From contig QLIY01000026.1 of assembly GCA_003260075.1 (NCBI GenBank), positions 237,467-301,466 of the forward strand: DNA of 64,000 bases, in the 5' to 3' direction. This stretch comes from Phallusia mammillata (Eukaryota > Chordata > Ascidiacea > Phlebobranchia > Ascidiidae). A program made the position numbers and the translations under genes. A model generated the notes under the pieces. That model was not told the DNA's origin. It saw nothing but the letters and a program-made list of their open reading frames with translations, and did no database searches. This document shows, one piece after another, positions 55,483 through 64,000 of the stretch (position 1 is its first letter; every line of letters begins with the position of its first letter).

Positions 55483-56039
55483 GTGACATCATTTAGTGGT
55501 TGGTATCACCCAACTGCCTTCTGTAAAACCAACATTTACCTAAATTCCGCAATAAGCAGCATACGTTTAGTTGCACTTTACCCCCCCCCCTTTGTGACAT
55601 CATTTAGTGGTTGGTATCACCCAACTGCCTTCTGTAAAGCCAACATTTACCTAAATTCCGCAATATGCAGCATACGTTTAGTTGCACTTTAAACCATTGT
55701 GGTGGCTGGCAGCATGAAAAATGATTTACTTTTTGTGGGCCTATCGTAAATTGCAGACTTGACCTGCTCAGGAGGTGTTTTATAGCGAATGGTTGTTTTA
55801 ATTGTTAGTAAGGTTGCTGATTTTTTAAGGCACACAAAAGTGTTCGTAAAATTACTTGACAAGCTATTTTTCCAAAATAACCAAATACCCCCCCCCCCGT
55901 AAATTGCAGACTTGACCTGCTCAGGAGGTGTTTTATAGCGAATGGATGTTTTAATTGTTAGTAAGGTTGGTGATTTTTTAAGGCACACAAAAGTGTTTGT
56001 AAAATTACTTGACAAGCTATTTTTCCAAAATAACCAAAT
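55483..56039. repeat. Two successive duplications around C10 and C11
   Basis: 55483-55580 recurs at 55591-55691 around C10 (55581-55590). Then 55751-55887 recurs at 55899-56039 around C11 (55888-55898). Copies differ by a few substitutions each. Confidence 0.85.
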
Positions 56040-56215
56040 GGTTAACATTAACACCATTGTGCATTCAGTTAAAAAATACCCTACCAAATAGAGAGTTTAA
56101 ATTTATTATTAACTTATCCACAACTTTGTGGTGGATGCTGACACATACTTACAAACTTCAAAATAAAACAATCTGCAACATACATTAAAACAAAAACAAA
56201 AAAACAAGTGATTAT

Positions 56216-56940
56216 TCATTTTAAAAAGTTGTCACCTTCAGTCATAAGCTCCCATATTTCAGTACAAATAGTTTTAGCTGATTGTTGATGGGGGTTAAAC
56301 TGAAACTTTTTGTGATGTTGAGAAGATTGAACAACGACACCCTTAATAGATTCATTAGATTGGTCAATGCAGTCAGACCACTTGATTTTTGTTATGTTTG
56401 TCAAAAGCTGGTCCATAAATTTTTCTCTGGGATTTTCGGCAATGAGTGTCCTAGCCAAGTCAATCAATGCATTATTTATTTGCTGAATTTCATCTTTCAT
56501 GTTCATCTGCTTAGCTTGTTGTGATTTTAGTTGCTCATTCAGTTTTGCTATTTTTTCTTTTAGTTCTTCAACAGCTTTTTTAAGTTCATCTCTGTTTGCA
56601 TTATATTCTGACTGTTGGTTCCAGAGTTGTTCCATTTCAGACGTTATTGTTCGTTCCAATTGTTGCAAATTTTTCCATCGTTCCACATATTCATCATGAG
56701 CCTTTTGGCAAACATTTCCGACAGCGGCTGTCTAAAAGTTTTTGTTGTTGTTACACAATCACAATGAACTGTACTTTTTCGACATAGAATAACATTGTGC
56801 AAAGTTGCAAACCTTGTAAATTTTGCACTTACTTGCATTTCAAGCTGGTCTTTTTGTGGCTGCAACCTTTTTAAGAATGATTTTTGTTTTTCGGAAACAA
56901 TATCACATATTTCAATTTCAGCGCCATGGTTGAAATCCAT
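56216..56940 (-). CDS. SPC24: Spc24-like NDC80 kinetochore complex subunit
   Basis: Exons 56833-56940 and 56216-56731 (phase 0) give 207 residues (human SPC24 has 197). The N-terminal two-thirds is predicted coiled coil: QKSFLKRLQPQKDQLEMQ, then a heptad-like run including ELKKAVEELKEKIAKLNEQL and KQMNMKDEIQQINNAL. The C-terminal globular part, NITKIKWSDCIDQ, then IKGVVV, FQFNPHQQSAK and IWELM, follows the Spc24 pattern (K/I-W-D, IKG, F-x-F, YLWxL). In the NDC80 complex Spc24-Spc25 forms the centromere-facing head that binds CENP-T and MIS12. Spc25 is the main alternative but fits less well. The region around the start codon is duplicated at 57005-57060 after C10, so a false second first exon exists in the assembly. 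Confidence 0.72.
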
Positions 56941-57114
56941 TGCTGTTTTAAAAAGCATAAATCACCTACTTCTAAAACACAAATATTCACAACTCCCCCC
57001 CCCCTTGTTTTTCGGAAACAATATCACATATTTCAATTTCAGCGCCATGGTTCAAATCCATTGCTGTTTTAAAAAGGATAAATCACCTACTTCTAAAACA
57101 CAAATATTCACAAC
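56884..57114. repeat. About 110-bp duplication over SPC24 exon 1 start, around C10
   Basis: TTGTTTTTCGGAAACAATATC onward is present at 56884-56994 and again from 57005, with C10 at 56995-57004. The second copy contains a duplicate of the start codon context with GGTTCAAAT instead of GGTTGAAAT. Confidence 0.88.
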
Positions 57115-57984
57115 CATATTAAATGCACAGAAATTCTCTTTTAAAAATAAAAACTTATATAAGATTGAGGTGAAGGAAGGTCCTCAAATATGTAATAACA
57201 GCATAAAAAATATATAAAAAAAATACAGATTTAAAAATTCGACACTACAACACTTTGTATTTCACTATTCTCACATCTCACAAATTTGCAAATGCAAACC
57301 ATCTACATACCTACTTATAAGTATAAATGAAGTACAAGCCCCATATAATGTATCCCTAGGGCCATTCAATGAACAAACAACCGCACTAAAACACTACAGA
57401 ATTGTTTTTGTCATCGAATCGAATTTGTTGCTAAACAAGTGGTGATCGGTAAGCCTAAGGTTGGTTTTTGCTTTGGTCCATTTCGCAATTTGTTGATGCA
57501 ATTTTGTTCCCCTTACCGCGCTAACCATAGAAATCATTTGCGATAGAGAGGTTTTCGTAAACTTCGCAGTTTCTACCAATGATTTTACTTTTAAAATCAC
57601 TATTTACTTTTAAAATCATTGGTTTCTACCATTTTGCGATGATTGTAAAAGTATGTATTGACCATATGTATCTTTTAGTAAGTTTTACACTTAACCTTTT
57701 GTCTCGTTTGGTATATTTCAAGCTTCATCATATGCGAAAAATTTTCAGCAAAATTTTGCCAGGTAAAAACGAAACAAATATGCTTTTTATAAAATTATTT
57801 TTAGTGGACAACAGGGACCTGAACTTGGACGAGTAGTCCAGGTCGCCTGATCCAAATACAGACTTTAAATATATTGATCCGGTTCGGTCCTAGGCAGTGG
57901 TGGGATTCAAATTTTTTTGTCAGCCGGTTCTATCACAAAAGTCATATTTTTTAGTCGGTTTTGTTGCAAAAAGTCCATTGATAG

Positions 57985-58023
<39 letters not shown>

Positions 58024-60339
58024 TGTGCTGCTACGATTTGTATCACCGGCGAAATAAACTCAACTCAATTAAAACCCTTCTGCGGCATTGGCGCCGGTAC
58101 GTGGGGTCAAGTGGGGGGCACTTGTCCCCTTGTAATTTCATTGTAGCCTACTTTAAAATTAAGGTATTGTGTCAAAAAAAACTGACGAATAGGCTATTAG
58201 AAGTGAAGGAGAAAGTCCCCGAATAGGCCCTGCTGTTTTATTGCTTGTCCAACGGGAGGTTATAGCCTACGCTCTTGCCAAAGTTCTGCCCTGAGATCTA
58301 CGTAACAAAAATAAAGCAGTGGTTTAGACATAGGCCTATGGTATCCTACCTACATATCAAGTGAATATTTTCAATGTTTCGGCAAGGTATCTGGCACTCC
58401 GGTATTTTGAAATCGCAGCCATTTTTCCTTTTATAGCACAAGTGCCTATTTGCTATCGTTTCAGGGTTCACGAGACGGGAGCCACTATTGTCGCATCTGC
58501 CACCCCTATTCCTCTGCGAGTAACTGTTGGAAACAACTACCGTGTGTTTTGTATGGTTTTTTATTCCGCCCACGTGTGTTTGATACAAAAACAACGGTGA
58601 ATTGATAAAATCAGAAACCTCTAAAAATTGACGAGGTTTACCAGGCAAGGCGGAGAGTAGGGCGACAAACGGATGCAAGGAGTCCGGAATGGGCGTCGCG
58701 CACAGTTTTTGTACAAGGCAAGCGACAGAAGAACGCGATAACCAACTTATTACAAACGAACACCAAGCTTCAGGCGGTGCCACCAGGGTTGAATAGAAAC
58801 GAAAGGAAAGCAGAAAGGAAAATCGCGAAACAAACGCTGCTGACAACAATGCATTGTCGGCAAAAGAACAACGCTTGTAACGCCTGAAAAAAAGAGAATT
58901 AATTTGCTAGCTACGAAAAGCATAATACTGATCGGTAAGTGGGCTTGTGGGCGCTGTTGCACTGCCAAGTCGTCGATTGTGGATCACAGTTGACAGTTGA
59001 CAACGACTGACAGCTCGGTATTAAGAGTGTAAAAGGCGAGAAAAGGGGCTTTACACAGCGACACCCAGGTTATAAGCACGCGCCAATATACAAGACACCA
59101 AATACAAAGTTGAACACACTCTTTTGTTTCCATCTACACATATCGACTCCGTCAAGTATGACAAAAAAACGGCTGACCGCTGGCCGGCGATGGCTCGTCT
59201 GTACAGAGACGCTCATTTACAAAGTTGTAGCCATCGCCCGATCTTAGATTTTGCCAACCGGCACCGTGCGGAGGCTGTGCAAAGCATTGGTATTCATGTC
59301 TAAGTATCTTTGTCTCGATAAAGCGGAAGTGGCTTGAAAATCAAGCGGTTTAGCGCGAAAACGGGAGAGCCTAATGCAAACAAACGGCGAAACCAACAAC
59401 ATATCCTCTTTGTTTGAAAAAGCCAAAAGCCACCACAAATACAGTAGGCAAAAACACTGGGTACCGGTGATTGTAGTAGTGTGCGGCAAGCAAAACTGGT
59501 GTAGCTCGTCTTGCCGCGAATGGCTATACAAGTTACAAAGAGGATATTACGCAGCGCTCGCTTTGGTTCATCCCGTCACGGTAACACGTAGCGACTGATG
59601 CAATCGCTTGAAAAATCGTGCAAGTTCGTGACACAGCAGGCGCGCATGTGTAAACAGCCAAAGGGTTGCGACACCAATTATGTACAACTGGATGTCCTCT
59701 AAGCCTTACAGTACACAGGGACTCTATGTATATGCCCATGAATTAAAGACCCGCCGCGCCAGTGTAACACATAAAAACGGCGAAAATGGAAATGAAAAAG
59801 TCGCACAATGACAACAGATGACAAAAGTAGACAAAATAAATTTCTAACTGCTAAAAGAACGAACGAAACAGCAAAACAACTGATACACGACAAACAAGCT
59901 TCAAAAATGGAAGGCTGTTGATACCCCAGATTTCATAGGAAAATTGAGGCTTACACCACAAACAATATTGAAAACAACTTAGGCTCAAAAAAGATCCAAC
60001 TTTGCTTTAGTGTGTTTCAAAACAAAGCTGTCACCGAAATGCAATTGAACTGACAAAGGTAAACAGTTGAATTTTCCTACCACTTTTTTAATACTGCATT
60101 GTAACATAGGAAATATCGGACCAGCCTTTTGGTGCTGTACCAATGCTTGTTTTGCGTGTAATAAGTGAAATAATGCCACAGACTATCCAAAAATAAACTT
60201 TCTCTGTGTCTATGACAATACAATTTACGAGACAAAGCAAGGTACAATAAATGATGGAAATATAGTATCTCTGATATATATATATATAGATATGTATAAG
60301 CGATATATTATTTAGTAGGAAAGGTATTTGAGATTTTTG
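57115..60339. other. Interval without recognised gene; GC-richer part 58.3-59.8 kb
   Basis: Contains a truncated MITE at 57895-57984 cut by C36 (57985-58020). From about 58350 to 59800 the base composition is more GC-rich than the surroundings, with several overlapping ORFs on both strands (longest 167 codons, minus, 58346-58849) but no domain. It could be UTR, a noncoding RNA or foreign DNA. A short TA dinucleotide repeat lies at about 60277-60290. Confidence 0.4.
57895..57984. mobile_element. Truncated CAGTGGTGGGATTCA MITE
   Basis: The first 90 bp match the left half of the element at 30163-30341 (GTGGTGGGATTCAAATTTTT, then GCCGGTTCTATCAC and AAAAAGTCCATTGA). It ends abruptly at C36, so the right half is missing in the assembly. 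Confidence 0.85.
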
Positions 60340-63326
60340 CTACCCCTGCATGCTGGGAGCTAGTTGCTCAGACATTGCAAGGAATCGCTGGGGTTGACCT
60401 GGGAATGAGGAAGCTTGCAGGTGACACCTTTTTGACAGGGTTGGCACAGTGGCTTGAAGAGGCTTGTTGCAATCTGACGACATAACATAATAAGTCAGTC
60501 ACAAATCATATTGCCAATAGCTAAAATAGTAACTATGATTATGTGATAAAATATCATAGCCAAGTTTGATTGTTTCTGCAATCAAATCTTTTGGATACTG
60601 ATCCCAACATACCTTGGTTCTGCATTTCCCCACTACAGTAGCTTGGCATGCCCCATTTTACGATCTCAGCGTAGGTTAGAGGACGGTCGTGGCTCTCGAA
60701 ATCAGCAAGTGGAGCCGACTCGTCGTCAGTTTCTTCACCTTCTGATGCAGTCAAGGTTTTGTCAGAGTCGTAGCACAGTGGTGATTCGCCAACCTCCATA
60801 TTTTCTCCATCAATAATTGTGTCTGGTTCTGAGTTGTCCCTAAATTGCTGCTTGGCCCAGGTGGAGTTTGGAGAGGCAAATGCAGCCTTAGACTTGCTGG
60901 CTTTTTGACAAGGGATCTGTACACAGGGAAAAAACAAAAATATTACTTACTTGCTTTACAAAGTGTGCACAAAGTAAGAACAAAGTGTGCACGAATACAA
61001 TCGGTGTCTAACAGACACTCATGAACACCAGGTTTGGTCTCTCATAACAAACCTGTGGTTTGAGGTATGCATGCCATTAGGGTTACATTGGAGCATGGTG
61101 GTACGTTACTTAGTAGCTTTCTGCTATACTTTTTATGTCAGATTATGCTATGCAACTTGGCTGGCCCAACTAATCAGCCCTGGTTTTGGGGCAAAATTCA
61201 TGTCTTGAGCAATCCTTGAAAATTGCTAACCTTGCTGATTTCAGAAATATGCTAGCCTAGTCAAGAAGAACAGGCCAAGCTCTTGGTCTATCTATTCAAA
61301 CAGGGTTTAGATGGGTTACATAACACCAAAAGTCGCCAGGTTGTACGAATAAGGAACAAAGTATTTTTACACTGAGATTTGTGATCAACTGTTAGTTTGA
61401 CAAAAATGTTTGTGGATACATTAATGATTGATTCAATACAAAAGGCTTGAATGTACCAAAATTACTACCTGGCTTGTGTGTAATGGAATATCTTCTGAAT
61501 TTACTTTTGTGTAAACTTTTTCAAAAAGGGTGTCAGATAGAAGGTTGTTGAGAGTTTCCCTGCACTGCATGAAGTCACTTGTTTGGATCTGAGAAAAACA
61601 CATAGTTACTATTACACCGAAGGTACAGTAACACTAATTTGTGTTTGTGATAATTAACTGATCAACCTTGGTAAAATTTGCCAAACAACATGAGAATCAC
61701 CCTTGGCAAGTGCACTTGACAACTGTCAACAACTTGTCAAGAGGCAGCAGCCACCTATGATTCTTAACCAAGGCTGAACACTTCACATCGCAGAGAAACT
61801 TAACTTACATTCTAGATTTCAATGGGCAGCTGGAAACATGAGAAGTAGACAATAGATTATTGTACATTTAATTAGGCACTCCGCGTCACCAACAAGGGTA
61901 TCCAGTTACAAGTGTTTGGGAATTACATTTATGAAATTTTTCATTGTATTCTACTCGACAAAATTTGCTGCTGTGGCATTCTGTTTTGCGGACAAAGTAT
62001 AAGCTGGATTTTTTATTCACTTTTTTACCTTTGCGATAGCCTGCAACTGCCCAGTAATGGATGTCCATTTACTGGCATCAACAATGATCGATTCCAACTC
62101 CAATGACAACAGTGCTAGTGCAATTGCTGCATTGGGAAACCGGGCCAGTTTGTAGTGACACATTGCATGGGTCAAGTCGTTAGTCAGAGCTGCCAATCGA
62201 TGTGTAATTGAGATCACTGATGACAGGTCAGTGAAATGGCTGAAGGCTATAACTTGGAACTGTTCAAAAGGATTTACAGTTAGTCAACAACTCCTGGGTA
62301 TGTTATGTGCATTTGGGTCTTACTATATGTAAATAGTGCAATGGGGTTGTTGCATTAATGTCCCATGAAAGTTTCTCCAGAATAATTCTTTCCATTCTTA
62401 AAACATCGCATATTCGACATCCACAGTTACTGTCTTCAACCAATTCACCAGTGCACGGAATGACCTGGGTTGAATGAATAAACAAGCTTTATGTCAAATA
62501 ATTTTTCAAACACATTGGACGGTAAATCACATCATTGCTGTCTATATTAAGGGTAGGAAGAGTCAATCAAGCCAGGGTGATGGAAAGGCATGCACAACTA
62601 TTAAACCAGTGCTAGCTATAATTGATGGTCCCAGTTGTGAAATCATACTTCCTTTTCAATAGGATGCCAGCTCAGTCACAGCACAAAGAACCATTTAGGC
62701 CTATTTTGACTATATTTAAGAAATAAAAAAATATATGTCCTGCTGCAACAACAACACTGTTTAATATTGTAATATTTAGCAAGATAGAAGTTAATGAAAT
62801 GTGTTGGTTGTACTGTACTTTTGTCCAGTGTATGCTACCATTTGGCAGTTGTTTGATAAAATGTGTTGCTTAGATTGTACTTCTCGGAATTTTATGACAA
62901 ATTTGGCATTTGTTGAAAAAAAATGTGCTGGTTATCTTCTCCACACTCTTTGTTTAGTATTAAGAGACATACAAACAACATTTTAATGCACACAATCTAT
63001 GCTTACATCTTCTTCTTCAGTGATCTTGCTTGCCAGATAGAAACAGGTAATAGCAATGCATTTGAGGTATTTCGGTTGGGCCTGTTGGGAAAGCATAAAA
63101 TTAGGTTTTTGTGCAAGTGTTCAAAAGAAAAAGGGTATTTAACACAACAATGTCCCACCTTGACTGCTGTTATGAAGCGGTCAAGGATACTGACAGCAAG
63201 GAAGAATGTTTCAGGGTGAAAATTGAACTGGTTGTTGAGTTCAGCAATCCATATCACAACCTCGTCGCGGTCTTCGGGACTCACGTCCTTCTGCAAAACA
63301 AGGTTGTACCAGTTGAACCGCAGCAT
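60340..63326 (-). CDS. CCNI: Cyclin I (cyclin G/I family)
   Basis: Exons (minus order): 63159-63326, 63007-63081, 62324-62464, 62029-62259, 61469-61588, 60613-60916, 60340-60473. Phases close at 390 residues (human CCNI 377). The cyclin box is clear: VSPEDRDEVVIWIAELNNQF, ETFFLAVSILDRFITAVKAQ, YLKCIAITCFYLASK, SNCGCRICDVLRMERIIL and KLSWDINATTPLHYLHI, each with a close match in human CCNI. The second fold follows (HRLAALTNDLTHAMC, AAIALALLSLELE). The C-terminus is acidic and PEST-like (GEETDDESAPLADFE), with RPLTYAEIVKWGMPSY. Cyclin I has been linked to CDK5 and cell survival more than to cycle driving. Starting at MLRFNWYNL, the N-terminus is about 30 residues shorter than human. An acceptor-like TTTTGCAG just before KDVSPED leaves room for a different first exon. 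Intron 5 contains a repeat shared with 29.9-30.2 kb. Confidence 0.92.
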
Positions 63327-64000
63327 TTGAATACATCAAGCAGGACAAATAATCAACTCAAAATCGTTAAGCGTTTGTTGACTTACGACCCACAGAGCAA
63401 ATACGACAGTTGCGCCATACAGCCGTCACTGTGTACTTAAAATGCCAGGGCGTATGCGGGCAACGGTGACGTCGCTCGCTACGCCTGGGTGATTTTCGCT
63501 AAGCTCGTCCTTTTCTTAAACGCGAAGACGGAAACCGCGTCAGCCCCCCCCCCGTGAGCGAACATTCAAATAGTTACCGCCTGGAAACCGCCGCTCGTTA
63601 AGGGAAGGCGGCAACGCATCAAGTCGCGTTCGTATTTAAATGGCCCAGCCGCCTACTCGGTCCACAGGCGAAGCGAAGGACAAAAAAACGACCTCCAAAT
63701 TTGTAGTAAGGTCACGCAACAGCGGCGCCCTTGAAAACAGTGCAAATCGCCCGAAGCACCAACCACGTATGGCGAAGTGCCATTCCTAATTGCACTATTA
63801 TGGCGAAGGCTTATATTTGCACTCAACATTGATCAACCTTGCAATAAACCATGTTTGCGTTGAAACATATGTCATGACGAACAAACGTGACCCTCCCTGG
63901 TAAAATGTAGGCCAAAAGTAAAGTAGCAAGCACTGTCAGCACAAAACAAAACCTATATATACCTGTTTTACCTTCCACAGATAGTAGGAAATTATTTTGG
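63327..64000. other. Upstream region of cyclin I
   Basis: GC-richer than average, consistent with a promoter. It contains a CRE-like TGACGTCG near 63468 and a C9 run at 63544-63552. No ORF of note reaches the window edge. Confidence 0.4.

Larger units (their letters stand above)
52178..56215. other. Gene-free repeat-rich interval
   Basis: No supported gene in about 4 kb. Contains the MITE at 52783-52923, a solitary hAT-type end CAGTGGTTCTCGAAG at 53318, C73 at 54026-54098, and a tangle of duplicated segments from 54238 to 56040 separated by C10-C13 runs. Confidence 0.6.

Noticed and set aside
57394..57600. 68-codon minus ORF starting MILKVKSL
   Set aside because: It begins within a small AT-rich inverted repeat (ACCAATGATTTT/AAAATCATTGGT); no homology recognised and no neighbouring exons.
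58346..58849. 167-codon minus ORF
   Set aside because: Length is explained by the GC-richer composition; residue pattern is not domain-like and a plus ORF of 79 codons overlaps it.
1..64000. tRNA genes, rRNA genes and CRISPR arrays
   Set aside because: No GGTTCGAnTCC-type B box in a cloverleaf context, no rRNA-like sequence and no spaced short direct repeats were seen by eye; a covariance-model scan could still find small RNAs.

Overview
The window is eukaryotic nuclear DNA from an animal. It is AT-rich, with short introns (roughly 50-500 bp plus a few transposon-swollen ones), GT-AG splice sites and many small hAT-like DNA transposons. The genes are chordate-type (JPT/HN1, CRAMP1, cyclin I, an ELF-type ETS factor, MIC26/27, a carbohydrate sulfotransferase), so I infer an invertebrate deuterostome. 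A tunicate is plausible but not proven.

Layout, left to right. (1) 1.6-3.8 kb, minus: JPT/HN1 family gene, head-to-head with CRAMP1 (6.4-11.1 kb, plus). (2) 11.7-16.2 kb, plus: an ETS transcription factor with a Pointed domain and an ELF1/2/4-like ETS domain. (3) 17.1-22.7 kb, minus: a serine-rich nuclear protein with an RFX-like winged helix that I cannot name. (4) 24.7-25.3 kb, minus: a small unrecognised three-exon gene. (5) 27.2-27.7 kb, minus: intronless ISCU. (6) 29.7-35.2 kb, minus: FIP1L1, 13 exons. (7) 35.8-36.9 kb, minus: intronless EMC2. (8) 38.4-40.2 kb, minus: carbohydrate sulfotransferase. (9) 44.4-45.2 kb, minus: APOO/APOOL-like MICOS subunit, head-to-head with intronless thymidine kinase 1 (46.0-46.7 kb, plus). 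(10) 47.6-52.2 kb, minus: secreted phospholipase A2 with a long C-terminal tail. (11) 56.2-56.9 kb, minus: Spc24-like kinetochore subunit. (12) 60.3-63.3 kb, minus: cyclin I.

These are housekeeping and cell-cycle genes, not an operon or one pathway. TK1, SPC24 and CCNI relate to the cell cycle, CRAMP1, ELF and the RFX-like gene to chromatin or transcription, FIP1 to mRNA 3' ends, and ISCU and APOO to mitochondria. For all multi-exon models except the JPT C-terminus and the long RFX-like isoform, exon phases were chained by hand and close in frame.

The most unusual structural signal is about 28 homopolymer runs of 9-73 bases. Every run left of about 29.3 kb is G and every run right of about 29.4 kb is C. 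Many sit exactly at the junction between two near-identical direct copies of 70-400 bp, some inside genes (EMC2, FIP1L1, CHST, SPC24). The simplest reading is unmerged overlapping contigs or haplotypes joined through sequencing-artefact tails, so the affected gene models should be read with that in mind. The biological interest lies in the Pointed+ELF domain combination, the unnamed RFX-like gene with a long alternative ORF, the sPLA2 tail, a transposon whose target duplication carries a splice donor, and an ordered stack of hAT-like insertions.
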